Assembly (NCBI GenBank): GCA_021781535.1 | Contig: JAJXWO010000014.1 | Coordinates: forward strand, 17,721-81,720 | Reading direction: 5' to 3' | DNA from: Deltaproteobacteria bacterium | GTDB lineage: Bacteria > Desulfobacterota > Desulfuromonadia > Geobacterales > Pseudopelobacteraceae | DNA length: 64,000 nucleotides | Shown: piece by piece, positions 6,735 to 16,132 of the stretch | How positions within the stretch are numbered: the first letter of the stretch is position 1 | Layout: each line of letters starts with the position of its first letter | The notes under the pieces: generated by a model | Databases searched by the model: none | Told to the model about the DNA's origin: nothing | What the model saw: only the letters and a program-made list of their open reading frames with translations | Translations under genes and position numbers: made by a program

Positions 6735-9332
6735 GTGATATTATTGAGATTATGTCGCTACACCCTACTCCAGCTCCTGGTAATCCTCATCATAATTTCA
6801 TCTCTACTTGCGCCTCCCGCCTATTGCCAGGAAACAGAGGATTCTCAGGTTTTTATTGCCGGATTCAATGCCTACCAGCAGAAGGATTACGCAACCTCGA
6901 TCGAAAAGCTGAACGAAGTATTGAAAAAGTACCCGGACACCCCGCTCAAGGACATGACGCTTTTCTGGCTTTCCCGCTCCTACTATAAAGTTGGCAACCA
7001 GCAGGAGGCTGCCCGCTATCTTTCCCAGCTTTCCAAAGAATACCCGGACAGTCCGCTCAAAAATACCGTGGAGGATGAACTTCTCTCACTGATGGCACGC
7101 TACGATAAAGGCGAAAAACTGCCGACCGGACCGCTTGCAGCTAAACAGGCTGACCTCCTGGCTGCCCGGAATGAAAATGCCGAAAAAATGCGGGTGGCAG
7201 CGGCACAAGCCGAAGAAGCGAAACAGGCTGCGGCAGCCGCCGAATCAGCACGCACTGCGGCACTCAAAAAGGCTGATGAAATAGCCGTTGCACAACGGAA
7301 AGAAACGGCTCGCGCTGCAGCAGCACACGCAGAACAAGAGAAGATTGCGGCCGCTAAAAACGAAGAAGCGCTGCGACGTTCCGCTAAAACAAAAGAATCA
7401 CTGCAATCCGAAGCGGCAGCCGAAACGGCCCGTATCACCGCACAAAAAGCCGAAGCGTTGCGCCTTGCCCGGATACAGGATGAAAAAAAACGTGCCGAAC
7501 AGGCTGAGGCCGAATTGGCGCACATGAATGCACAGAAGGCGGAAAACGAGCGCAAGGCGGCGGCAGAAAAAGCCGAACACGAACGGCTTGCCCTTGCCAA
7601 GGCAGAAGAAGCCAGGCGCGCAGCGGCTGCTGCCGAATCGGCGCGGCTTGCTGCTCTCAAGGCCGAAAAAGCCCGCCTGGCAGAACAGAAGCTCACTGAA
7701 GAAAAGGCCAAAGCTGAACAATCGGCATATCGCGAGAAGGCGATTGCCCAGTATAAGACCATCATTGATAAATTCCCTACGTCCGCTGCCGCAGTAACTG
7801 CTGCAGCAAAGCTGCGTGAATTGGGCATTGCCGTCGTATTGCCTCCTCAGGCAGCCGCAGCGCCCCTGCAGGAGAATTCCCAGATATTGCATCTTGAAGT
7901 TGCCCAGTTTGCCGGCTTCGAATTCACTATTCCCTCTCACCCGGATGCCTTCACCGTTGGTCGGCCGGTTGCCGTTCCGTTTGATGTCATTAACCGTGGC
8001 AACGGCACCGACTCGTTCTCCCTGCAATCAGCATTCCCTGCTGACTTCAAAACCAGTTTTGCCGCTGCCTCTGCTCCCGGAGCTGCAATCAGTCACACAC
8101 CTCCTCTCGCACCGGGCGAAACGTTCAAGGGGATCATCGACCTTGTCATCCCACCTGCCAGCATTGATGGGCTGCGCATTTCATACCCGGTCAAAGCCGC
8201 TTCACGCCTGATGCCTGAAGCCAGCCAATCGAGGGAAGTCCGGCTGATTGCTTCTGCGCCGCTCCTTCGTGCCGTCATGCGCACGGATAGAACCAGGCCT
8301 CTCCCGGGTGACAAACTCGTATATCACATAGCAATCCTCAACGTCGGCTCAACCGCCGCCGAGGATGTGAACTTCCGCCTCAGTTTCCCGCCCCAATTCG
8401 ACCCGGTTGACTACGCCGCGTCCGGATTCAAGCAGGAGATGAAATCTGCCCTGGTACTCGACGGAGTGCGGATTAAATCCGGAGAGAGCCGTGAGCTTAC
8501 GGTAACCTTTCAGCTGAAGGACGACTCCCTGGCCGGGCAGGAACTGGCCATCCGTGGCGAGTTGATTGACACGGCACTTAAAACTACGGCGTCCTTTGTT
8601 TCAAACATGGCCACTGTTGAGACGCAGCGCGGTATTTCCGTTCGCGCCGGCTATAACAATCTGATAGCGATTCCCGGCCAGGCAATCACCCTCCCCTTTG
8701 TTGTCACCAACACCGGCAATATCAAGGAAAAGCTCAAGATACATTCCGTCATTACCGCTGCTCAGAGTGTCGTTATTTTTAACGATTTAAATCGCGACGG
8801 CATCCGCGAAGCGGGTGAACCAGCCATTGACGAGATTGGTCCACTGGCTCCTCGTGAAGAAGCCACTATCGCCGTGGAGATCAAGGCACCACTCACTGCA
8901 GCAGACGGCAGCCGGGGGACTGTTACGGTTTCCTTTGTTTCAGAAGGGGATGCGACGCGTTCGGCATCAGGGTCAACACAACTGACCTATTCGAGACCGG
9001 TTCTCAAAATGGTCATGTCAGGTCACGACGGCCGCCTCAAACCAGGTGACGTCGCTTCATTTGACCTGACAATTACCAACAACGGCTCCAACATTGCGCG
9101 ACTGGTAGAGCTGCAGAGCCTCTGGCCGGAGCAACTTGACCTGGTGGCAGCCGACCCCGCCACAACGGCCGTCAGCAACGGCACGGTTATCTGGCGCTAC
9201 AAGGAACTTGGTTCCGGCGAAAAACGGAACATCACGGTTTCATTCAGGGTCAAGCCGGGCACCGGCGTTGGAACCGCTCTCCAGGTCAAAAACATGCTGA
9301 CCTACGAAGACCAACTGGGGAACAGGTACTGA
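6735..9332 (+). CDS. envelope protein with TPR-like, coiled-coil and DUF11-like domains
   Basis: An 865-residue protein starting with GTG after AGAGGT. It opens with a signal peptide (hydrophobic about residues 8-28, ending PPAYCQ). Residues ~33-115 resemble two tetratricopeptide or YbgF-type repeats (FNAYQQKDYATSIEKL; YPDTPLKDMTLFWLSRSYY). Residues ~135-330 are an Ala/Glu/Lys-rich coiled coil like those of TolA. Another TPR-like piece (AIAQYKTIIDKFPTSAAA) follows. The rest, from about 385, is beta-rich with repeated N-x-G and DUF11-like segments (RPLPGDKLVYHIAILNVG; RLKPGDVASFDLTITNNG). It is probably periplasmic or outer-membrane associated. It is two bases from the LysM gene, so they likely form an operon. 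Confidence 0.75.
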   Translation: MILLRLCRYTLLQLLVILIIISSLLAPPAYCQETEDSQVFIAGFNAYQQKDYATSIEKLNEVLKKYPDTPLKDMTLFWLSRSYYKVGNQQEAARYLSQLSKEYPDSPLKNTVEDELLSLMARYDKGEKLPTGPLAAKQADLLAARNENAEKMRVAAAQAEEAKQAAAAAESARTAALKKADEIAVAQRKETARAAAAHAEQEKIAAAKNEEALRRSAKTKESLQSEAAAETARITAQKAEALRLARIQDEKKRAEQAEAELAHMNAQKAENERKAAAEKAEHERLALAKAEEARRAAAAAESARLAALKAEKARLAEQKLTEEKAKAEQSAYREKAIAQYKTIIDKFPTSAAAVTAAAKLRELGIAVVLPPQAAAAPLQENSQILHLEVAQFAGFEFTIPSHPDAFTVGRPVAVPFDVINRGNGTDSFSLQSAFPADFKTSFAAASAPGAAISHTPPLAPGETFKGIIDLVIPPASIDGLRISYPVKAASRLMPEASQSREVRLIASAPLLRAVMRTDRTRPLPGDKLVYHIAILNVGSTAAEDVNFRLSFPPQFDPVDYAASGFKQEMKSALVLDGVRIKSGESRELTVTFQLKDDSLAGQELAIRGELIDTALKTTASFVSNMATVETQRGISVRAGYNNLIAIPGQAITLPFVVTNTGNIKEKLKIHSVITAAQSVVIFNDLNRDGIREAGEPAIDEIGPLAPREEATIAVEIKAPLTAADGSRGTVTVSFVSEGDATRSASGSTQLTYSRPVLKMVMSGHDGRLKPGDVASFDLTITNNGSNIARLVELQSLWPEQLDLVAADPATTAVSNGTVIWRYKELGSGEKRNITVSFRVKPGTGVGTALQVKNMLTYEDQLGNRY

Positions 9333-9333
9333 T

Positions 9334-10152
9334 ATGAGAACACGCGCCCGTTATTCAACCGTCATCGCCATCATACTCTGTGCGGCACTGCCGGCCTGGG
9401 GCCAACAGTACCTGCTGTATGTCCCGCAACACACAGATTCCAGCCGGAACGCGCCCTCCCGTGAGGGCATACTTGTCCGGGAAATCGAAATCAAGAAGGG
9501 CGACACACTTTACGATCTTTCCCGCACATTCAGCGGCCACGGGATGTACTATCCCCAGATTCTGTTATTCAATTCCATAAAAAATCCGAACCTGATTTAT
9601 AGCGGAGCGACTCTCAAGGTTCCGGTAACTCAAGAAAATGAAGGTCACGTTTCTGGACGTATCACCACACCGGCGGCGGCTCCTTCCCGCAAGCCGGTGG
9701 CCACCGAGGCAAAAAAGGCACCACTCAAAACTGAAGTACAGCCGCACGTCCGGAAAGCAGCCGGGGCTTCACCTGTTTCACATCCGGATGCCGAACTTTC
9801 TTTGAAAGATTTGAAAAGGCCTGTATCGAAAAAAAACCGGACACACCATGTCGGCAAAAAAACGACTGGCCATACAAAACAAAGTGCATCGCATGAGGCC
9901 CCACACGTGAAAGCACCGGCAGCGGCACAAGCTGCCGTCCACACAAAAACAGTTGCTACCGCTCCTGCAACCAACAGCCCCGTTGCCGGACAAAAACTTT
10001 TTGAATCAGCAGTAAAAGCATATCGTCAGGATGATTGCCGTACGGCACTTGAGCTGCTCGATCGCTATCTGGCAGAGTATTCCGGTTCGCCTCTCGCTGC
10101 CGATGCGAATCTGTACAAAGCAGATTGTTATCTCAAGCTGTCCACGCAATAA
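9334..10152 (+). CDS. secreted LysM-domain protein with C-terminal TPR-like repeat
   Basis: A 272-residue protein with a signal peptide (cleavage after PAWG or nearby), one LysM domain at about residues 48-97 (EIKKGDTLYDLSRTF...LIYSGATLKVP), a low-complexity Ala/Lys/Pro/His linker of about 110 residues, and a C-terminal helical repeat (AVKAYRQDDCRTALELLDRY). LysM binds peptidoglycan, so the protein probably tethers something to the cell wall. It starts one base after the stop of the upstream gene, and the shared TPR-type repeats suggest the two products work together. Confidence 0.75.
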   Translation: MRTRARYSTVIAIILCAALPAWGQQYLLYVPQHTDSSRNAPSREGILVREIEIKKGDTLYDLSRTFSGHGMYYPQILLFNSIKNPNLIYSGATLKVPVTQENEGHVSGRITTPAAAPSRKPVATEAKKAPLKTEVQPHVRKAAGASPVSHPDAELSLKDLKRPVSKKNRTHHVGKKTTGHTKQSASHEAPHVKAPAAAQAAVHTKTVATAPATNSPVAGQKLFESAVKAYRQDDCRTALELLDRYLAEYSGSPLAADANLYKADCYLKLSTQ

Positions 10153-10266
10153 GCAACCGGTCAACTTCCGGTACGAAGTGTGTTGAAACGGCCGCGTGCC
10201 ACTGCTCGCTTATATTTTATTTATCCTCACTCACGAACGATACGCATCTTACGAGGTTGATACATA

Positions 10267-10719
10267 ATGAAGATCTCTCCACTCGATATTCAGCAACAAC
10301 AATTCAAGGTAAAGACTTTTCGTGGGCTCGATCCGGACGACGTAGATGCTTTTCTGCAGTCCGTCGCCGGCGAAATGGAGAACCTGATCCGCGAAAACAA
10401 CCAGTTGAAGGAAGAGAACTCCCTCCGAAACCGCGAGATGCTTGACATAGCGGAAAAGGAGCGGGAGTTGCGCGAAACACTGCTTTCTGCCCAGCGCGTC
10501 ATAGAAGAGATGAAGTCCAATGCCCGCAAAGAAGCCGAGCTGATCGTGTCGGAAGCCGAGATCAAGGGTGAGCGTATTATTGTTGACGCTGAACGGCAAC
10601 TCGGGGAATTGAAGAGCCGGATTGAAGAGGTCCGCCGGCAGAAGATCCAGTTTGAGATGAGCTTCAAGGGATTACTTGAAAGCTTCAGCCAACAACTGTC
10701 AAGCGATGAACGCCCCTGA
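10267..10719 (+). CDS. DivIVA-domain protein
   Basis: A 150-residue protein. The N-terminal MKISPLDIQQQQFKVKTFRGLDPDDVDAFL is the DivIVA membrane-binding segment; the remainder is a continuous coiled coil rich in Glu, Arg and Lys. Gram-positive DivIVA localises to curved membranes and organises division; the role of these short proteobacterial homologues is unclear. The gene overlaps the yggU-type gene by 14 bases. Confidence 0.88.
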   Translation: MKISPLDIQQQQFKVKTFRGLDPDDVDAFLQSVAGEMENLIRENNQLKEENSLRNREMLDIAEKERELRETLLSAQRVIEEMKSNARKEAELIVSEAEIKGERIIVDAERQLGELKSRIEEVRRQKIQFEMSFKGLLESFSQQLSSDERP

Positions 10720-11026
10720 GCCCGTATTTATCACCCATCTTGCGAACAGTCTGGTTCTGAGTGTTTATATTCAGCCACGAGCATCAAAGAACGAGATCTG
10801 CGGCATCCAGGGAATGGAACTCAAAATAAGGCTCACGTCTCCGCCGGTTGACGGAGCAGCCAACAAACTTTGCCGGGAGTTTGTTGCGGATCTTTTTGAT
10901 GTGCCGAAGTCTGCTGTGGAAATTATTTCGGGCGAAACATCACGGCATAAACGTCTCCGGATTACCGGCACTCATCCCGGGCAGTTCAGCACCCACATTT
11001 CCGCACTGGCAAAAGCCCTCACCTGA
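10706..11026 (+). CDS. YggU/DUF167 family protein
   Basis: A 106-residue protein from MNAPEP, inside the end of the divIVA-type gene. The family core is clear: VYIQPRASKNEI, RLTSPPVDGAANKLCREFVAD, and VEIISGETSRHKRLRI. DUF167 proteins are small alpha/beta cytoplasmic proteins of unknown function that are often encoded after yggT and divIVA genes. An earlier start ten codons upstream is possible, but the overlap start is more typical. Confidence 0.88.
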   Translation: MNAPEPVFITHLANSLVLSVYIQPRASKNEICGIQGMELKIRLTSPPVDGAANKLCREFVADLFDVPKSAVEIISGETSRHKRLRITGTHPGQFSTHISALAKALT

Positions 11027-11113
11027 TACATTGGGCGCGGGCATACACGGCGTTTTCCGTAAAATAACGTCTACCTTACTAACCATCGGGTATACCGACT
11101 GAAAGGATGAACC

Positions 11114-11629
11114 ATGGCACAGGCTAAAACAGGCGACAAAGTAACCGTTCACTACACCGGGACACTTGAAGATGGATCCGTATTTGACTCATCGGAAAGC
11201 CCGGCTGCTCAACCGGATGACCATTCATGTTGTTGCGGCGGCGACAAGGGTGTTGTTGATGACGGGTGTGGCTGCGACAGCACCGCCACCGGTCCGATGG
11301 AGTTTGTCATTGGCTCGGGGCAATTGATTCCGAAGTTCGAAGCAGCCGTGATCGGGCTTGAACCGGGCCAAAGCGTCACCGTCTCTATTCCTGCTGATGA
11401 TGCGTATGGACAGCGGGCTGAAGAAATGGTTGCCGTTATCGAACGGAGCGAAATTCCGGCAGAGATCAATCCAGCGCCGGGTGATCAGATGGAAGTGATT
11501 CTTGAAAACGGCTCCCCTTTTCCGGTTCTGGTTACGGAAGTTACCGATACGACCATTACGCTTGACGGCAATCATCCCTTGGCCGGGCGCGACCTCACCT
11601 TTACTATCCGGCTGGTTGAGATCCTGTAG
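11114..11629 (+). CDS. FKBP-type peptidyl-prolyl isomerase (SlyD-like) with a Cys-rich insert
   Basis: A 171-residue cytoplasmic FKBP. The catalytic half begins GDKVTVHYTGTLEDGSVFDSS and resumes at PMEFVIGSGQLIPKFEAAV; the insert-in-flap half follows (AYGQRAEEMVAVIERSEIP) and the protein ends DLTFTIRLVEIL as in SlyD-like proteins. Between the two parts of the FKBP core, residues ~27-60 form an insert with Cys39, Cys40, Cys41, Cys52 and Cys54, plus His37, which could bind a metal. The ATG follows GAAAGGATGAACC. The stop lies only 17 bases from the end of a group II intron, so this gene's terminator is now 1.9 kb away. Confidence 0.92.
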   Translation: MAQAKTGDKVTVHYTGTLEDGSVFDSSESPAAQPDDHSCCCGGDKGVVDDGCGCDSTATGPMEFVIGSGQLIPKFEAAVIGLEPGQSVTVSIPADDAYGQRAEEMVAVIERSEIPAEINPAPGDQMEVILENGSPFPVLVTEVTDTTITLDGNHPLAGRDLTFTIRLVEIL

Positions 11630-11646
11630 CAGAGCTGATGTCCCAT

Positions 11647-13591
11647 ATCGGGTAGGAGGCGGAATTACTTCCGCCGTCCTCCCACACCACCGTGCGTACG
11701 GTTCCGTACACGGCGGTTCACGTTAAATGTTGAAAGCGGTAAAACTGGTTGAGTGGTGAGAGTAGTCCCAGTTTCGTGAAGTAGGATGTATCAAAGGCTT
11801 GGTTCATATGTGAGGCTCCTGAGTTCCACCAGGGGCCTCTTTTATTCAGGGCACTTCTCCATGCCCTCGCCTCTGACAACCCGCGTTGCATCAGTTTCTT
11901 TGCCCTTGTGAATGGTCGCTTCAATTGCCGCCATATGATGCACCGCAGTTTCCGGCGTATCCATCCATCAAGTTCCTCACAGGGTTTCTTTACTTCGGAG
12001 AGCTTGAAGTAATTTGACCATCCACGCAGTATCGGGGTGTTTCTTCGATGACTCGTTTCAAGTTTCTCCCTCTCCCTTTACGGCTGATTTCACGGATTTT
12101 AGCTTTGATACGATCCAGCGCCTTTCCCCCTACTTTGAGTTTGGGGGTGCGGTGGTACGTCATGCCATATCCGAGAAAAATTCGCTTACAGGGACGGTCT
12201 ACAGCACTTTTGTCCTGATTGACCGTGAGCTTTAACCGTGTTTCAAGGAATGTGGTGATGGAGGCCATAACCCGTTCTGCTGAACGCCGAGTTCTGACGT
12301 AGATGTTGCAGTCGTCGGCATAGCGGCAGAAGGTATGATTCCGTCTTTCCAGTTCCTTGTCCAGTTCGTCGAGCAGGATATTGGACAACAGGGGAGATAG
12401 TGGTCCTCCCTGCGGTGTCCCTTCTACTCGTTGGGTGATTACTCCTCCCTCGAAAAGGCCGGCTTGCAGGTAGCTGCGGATAAGATGCAGTACCCGCTTG
12501 TCTTTGACTTTCCTCGCTACCCGCGACATGAGAATGTCGTGGTTGACTCGGTCAAAGAATTGCGCAAGGTCGATATCTACCACCCATCTCAAGCCACCTT
12601 CTACTGCTTTACGGGCGGCTTGTACTGCCTGATGGGCGCTCTTGCCGGGACGAAACCCGTAGGAGTTTGCACTAAAGCCGGGTTCAAACAACGGCCCGAG
12701 TTCTTGATGCACTGCCTGCTGAATAAGACGGTCAAGGACGGTGGGGATTCCCAGCATCCGTGTGCCTCCTCCCGGTTTGGGTATTTCTACTTTCCGTACC
12801 GGTTGGGGTTTATACGTACCGTTCAGCAGTTCTTCTTTGATGCGCGGCCAGTCTGTTTGCAGGTATGCCTTCAATTGACCGGTAGACATGTTGTCCACGC
12901 CTGCCGCTCCTTTGTTGGATACCACCCGGTTGTAGGCCTTTTGCATGTTGGCGCGACTGACTATTTCTTCCATCAGGCGCGTCTCCGCTTCCGTCCAGTA
13001 GGTTTCTCTCGTTACCGTGACGCCTGAGGCACCGTTGTTATGCTCTCGGGACTTCCGGTCCCTACCCTCCAACACGGACCCCACCTTCTCATGTGAGGCT
13101 TCTGCCTTTGCTCGCGCCATCGAAATTCAAGGCTCCTGTTCGTTCCAACGTGTTCAGCCCTTTGCCGGGAGGTTAATCCGGCTCGTATGGCTTCTGCTGA
13201 CTTCTGCCGAACATGGGGGCAATCTGTTTCCAGATTGCCATGCCCCGGATTTCATCCAGGGCGGGACGGCAGATCTCCCCGGGTAATGCGCGTGACCTTC
13301 ACTCCATATACCCGCCACATATACAGACACACCCTCCTGGATGGTTATGGGGCTTTGAAGAACTGTGCCTTCTCGCCCGGATGTGTCTGCCTCGTATGCG
13401 ATTTCTGTTCGTCGGGCCGGAGTTTTGCCTGCGGCTTCCTTCAGATTCCGGGTCACCCCGGACACCCTTGCCGTTCGGCTAACGGTTCCCACCATCAGGG
13501 CCCGTAGAGGACTTGCACCTCCAAGTCACAAATCAGCTACCACAGCTGATTCGATGGAGCTCGCGCTCCACGCGCCCTGCCGGGCGCACAC
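11647..13591 (-). mobile_element. group II intron, class C-like
   Basis: On the minus strand the element begins GTGTGCGCCC (5' end 13591), which fits the GUGYG intron start. After the maturase reading frame come a domain V-like hairpin (GCCGTGTACGG...CCGTACGCACGG, about 11678-11720) and a domain VI hairpin with a 7-pair stem GGCGGAA/TTCCGCC, an outer stem GGGAGGA/TCCT-CCC and one bulged A, the likely branch point, six bases before the end ...CCCGAT. The true 3' end may be two bases further (11645). The 5' end lies two bases after a Rho-independent terminator, the usual target of class C introns. The total of about 1.94 kb is a full-length element. Confidence 0.85.
11718..13120 (-). pseudogene. 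ltrA: group II intron reverse transcriptase/maturase, frameshifted
   Basis: The first frame (13120 to 11990) encodes the reverse transcriptase with GAAGVD, SYGFRPGKSAHQAV, the catalytic YADD in CRYADDCNIYV, and the thumb. It then reads into ETPRYCVDGQ and stops. The expected continuation (PILRGWSNYFKLSEVKK, then the maturase X-domain ending FYRFQHLT) is present in another frame down to 11718. A one-base deletion near 12038-12041 explains the break. No HNH endonuclease domain follows, as in class C introns. Unless this is a sequence error, the intron cannot make its own maturase but could be mobilised in trans. Confidence 0.85.
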
Positions 13592-13593
13592 GC

Positions 13594-13629
13594 AAAAAGG
13601 CCGTTGACAGTGATGTCAACGGCCTTTTT
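13594..13629. terminator. bidirectional terminator and group II intron target
   Basis: The stem AAAAAGGCCGTTGAC / GTCAACGGCCTTTTT has 15 perfect pairs and a 6-base loop. It originally lay between the convergent FKBP and zinc-ribbon genes. The group II intron starts two bases from its left edge, downstream in the sense of the minus-strand transcript. Confidence 0.92.
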
Positions 13630-13666
13630 GTTACAGGTTTCTCTCTGCCCGGATGTCTCTGGTGTT

Positions 13667-15151
13667 TTATTGCTGCCTTCCGGTTGCAACCGTAGAACCG
13701 GCAGACTGCACCGCGAAATCACTGGCTCCCGCAGGAAGATTGGCGATTACCACAACAAAAGGGATCGACTTGCCGGGAGCGACTTCCATGTTAGTCAGAG
13801 AATCGCCAAACTGATTGGCCATCGCCGCCTCGATCTTGTCAAACGCCAGGCTCTTTAACTGTTCTTCTGTCAGCGGGTTCCCGCCGTAAGCACTTTTGGA
13901 GGCGATACTTTTTCCCGAGGCGTCAAAGACCGTTACCTTGACTTGCAGTGCCGCACGCGGCTGTGAATACTCGTTCAGTGCCTCTCCTGAAATCACCAGC
14001 AGTTCACCCGCTTTAGCATTTTCAATGAAAGCGGCTTTTACCGCCTGGATACCGATCGTGCCATCCTCCGTAGCAGCCATATCCTTGGGGGTGGAAAATG
14101 AAGTGATGCCAAAATACACAAGAGCGGTAATTACCACGAGGGCAATACCCCCGATTAGTGCACCGAAAAGCGGATTCTGCTTGCGCCGCGAGGTTATCGA
14201 CAGGGGTGGAAGCTCATGCTGGTTATCAGCAAAATCTGACCCGGGGAAAGAGTGCGGGACATCTTCCGGTACCGGTTTACCCTCTGCTTCGGCCAGGGGA
14301 GCAAACAGAATTTCCTGGGAGGGTTGCAGATCCTCCGGGTTTACCTGCCGGACAGCGACCGACGTCAGTTCGTCGCCAAAGTCAATCTCACCCAGGTTAA
14401 ACGGCGCATCACCGTGCGTGTCGAGGGAAAATAACGTGCCGCTTTTAGCACTTGAATCATGGGAGCTCATGTCCATGGATTCAGCAAAGCTGCCTTCTTC
14501 AAAATCAAAGGAGATGGCGTTGTCTGCAGTTTCAGGAGCGGATGGTACCACCGCACCGAACAAATCATCATCAGAGAAATCCAGCCCCTGGAGAGCCTCT
14601 TTCCGTGGTGCATCAGACGCGGGTTCGAAGTTTCCAATGCCGAGATTATCCAGTGAAACAGGAGGCAGCGGGGTCACATCGGGTTCTGAGCCGCTTTCCC
14701 CAAAATCAAAGCTTGAAAAGTCAACCTCATCCATCGAGGCAGCAGGTTTTGCTGGTGCTGCTGATACCGTCTCAGTGACTGCACCATGGAATTCATCTGC
14801 GTCAAACGATGCGGTCGAGTCTTCAAACGATGGCATTTCAAACGAGCTGATCTCAGGTTCACTATCAGCAGGAGCAGTTTCAAAAGATCCGAAATCAAAA
14901 GGGGTGTCTTGGACAAGATTTTCTGTAACAGGCTGAGATTGCGGAGTTGCCATCGGGGTTTCATTCTGTTCGGCAGATGCAGAAAAATCAGCCGATGCAG
15001 CTTCAGCTTCGACAGACTCCACGTCCGTTTTTTCCTTCTGCACCCTGAATACATATTTACACTTGGTGCAGCGGACTTTCACACCTCTATCCGTGACCCT
15101 GGAATCGTCAAGTCGAAATCTGGTTTGACATTTTTCGCATTGGATTATCAT
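13667..15151 (-). CDS. zinc-ribbon (MJ0042-type) and DUF3426-like membrane protein
   Basis: A 494-residue protein from MIIQCEKCQTRFRLD; this ATG has GAGGAG six bases upstream, so the frame's earlier ATG is rejected. The N-terminal zinc ribbon (CxxC at residues 5-8 and 29-32) is the MJ0042 type. Residues ~45-330 are acidic and low-complexity. One membrane helix near residue 340 (LFGALIGGIALVVITALVYF) is followed by a DUF3426-like domain of about 130 residues (VISGEALNEYSQPRAALQVKVTVFD). The topology suggests a cytoplasmic zinc ribbon and an extracytoplasmic beta domain. Function unknown. It lies downstream of the DUF2400 gene. Confidence 0.85.
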   Translation of the reverse strand: MIIQCEKCQTRFRLDDSRVTDRGVKVRCTKCKYVFRVQKEKTDVESVEAEAASADFSASAEQNETPMATPQSQPVTENLVQDTPFDFGSFETAPADSEPEISSFEMPSFEDSTASFDADEFHGAVTETVSAAPAKPAASMDEVDFSSFDFGESGSEPDVTPLPPVSLDNLGIGNFEPASDAPRKEALQGLDFSDDDLFGAVVPSAPETADNAISFDFEEGSFAESMDMSSHDSSAKSGTLFSLDTHGDAPFNLGEIDFGDELTSVAVRQVNPEDLQPSQEILFAPLAEAEGKPVPEDVPHSFPGSDFADNQHELPPLSITSRRKQNPLFGALIGGIALVVITALVYFGITSFSTPKDMAATEDGTIGIQAVKAAFIENAKAGELLVISGEALNEYSQPRAALQVKVTVFDASGKSIASKSAYGGNPLTEEQLKSLAFDKIEAAMANQFGDSLTNMEVAPGKSIPFVVVIANLPAGASDFAVQSAGSTVATGRQQ

Positions 15152-15268
15152 CTGCGACTCCTCGACCATGATAGCGTATAGCAGTAATTCACGGAACTAT
15201 CTGAAACAACGTTAGTCCTATATCAGAAAGGGTAGAGGGTGTCAAATCATTACTCTGATACATTTCGA

Positions 15269-16132
15269 CTATTTAGTCAGATTCCGTGCACAAATTGTGA
15301 CAATCGGGCAGGCTCGGCAGCGACTCGGGTCCTTGCCGTCACAACCGTCACTGATACCGAGATGCGCAAGAGAAAAATCATATTTAACCGGGTCATCCGG
15401 ATCAAACAGTCGCAAGGCGGCCGTAATTTCCTGTGCCATGCGCCAGTCGGCAGCCTTTCTTCGGGTCAGGCCAAGATAGCGGCTGATACGGCTGATGTGG
15501 GTATCAACGGGGATAATCAGCTGGGCCGGAGATATGCCGGCCCACAGACCAAGATCGATGCCGTCTGCGGGACGGACCATCCAGCGCAAGAACATGCAGA
15601 GCCGCTTGCAGGCACTGCCGGAGGCAGGGGAGGGAAACAGGAACGGGAAGGAGGAATCGGCCGGAATCTCACGGGTTCCGAATACGCCGGTATAATCCAG
15701 AGCGAGAACGGCAGCGGAATAGCGACTCAAGGAACTGCTCACGTCAGCAGCGTCAGCGGAGTGCCCCCGCAGAAAAAACGAGTGAATGCTCCCCTCTTGC
15801 TCCACCATCTGCCGCATTCCCCACAGGAGCGCGCACAGATCGCGGCCATCATTAAACCGGTGCTTGAAGCCGGAGAATGTGTGCAGACCGGCTTCGGGGT
15901 CGAACGTTTCTACATACCTCCTCGGCGACCGACCGAGCGTGGCAAAGATCTTTTCCAGTGTCCGGAGGATGATAACGATTGAGCCGTAGGCAAATGACGA
16001 TGCGACCACTGCAGCGATCTCTTGATCGGCAGGATCCGGGAAGCGATGACAGAATGAAAGCGGATCATTGCCGAGATGCTGCGCGGATCTGGAAGCGGAG
16101 AGTGCATCAAGTATACCCTGTACGTCAGACAT
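15269..16132 (-). CDS. DUF2400/TIGR02757 family protein
   Basis: A 287-residue protein from MSDVQG, with GAGAGG just upstream inside galT, overlapping galT by eight bases. Family features: DPLSFCHRFPDPADQEIAAVVAS near the start, then LIIPVDTHISRISRYLGL. The C-terminus has C-x7-C-x2-C-x5-C (CDGKDPSRCRACPIVTIC), close to the Fe-S loop of endonuclease III-like DNA glycosylases. A helix-hairpin-helix-related role in DNA repair is a family-level inference; no activity is established to my knowledge. Confidence 0.88.
   Translation of the reverse strand: MSDVQGILDALSASRSAQHLGNDPLSFCHRFPDPADQEIAAVVASSFAYGSIVIILRTLEKIFATLGRSPRRYVETFDPEAGLHTFSGFKHRFNDGRDLCALLWGMRQMVEQEGSIHSFFLRGHSADAADVSSSLSRYSAAVLALDYTGVFGTREIPADSSFPFLFPSPASGSACKRLCMFLRWMVRPADGIDLGLWAGISPAQLIIPVDTHISRISRYLGLTRRKAADWRMAQEITAALRLFDPDDPVKYDFSLAHLGISDGCDGKDPSRCRACPIVTICARNLTK

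Noticed and set aside
7100..8027. Minus-strand open frames (242 and 209 codons) opposite the coiled-coil gene
   Set aside because: Ser/Ala-rich composition arises from the antisense of an Ala/Glu/Lys repeat; no start signals.
13896..14936. 346-codon plus-strand frame opposite the zinc-ribbon gene
   Set aside because: Ser-rich antisense of a low-complexity acidic region; the sense gene has a clear zinc ribbon and ribosome site.
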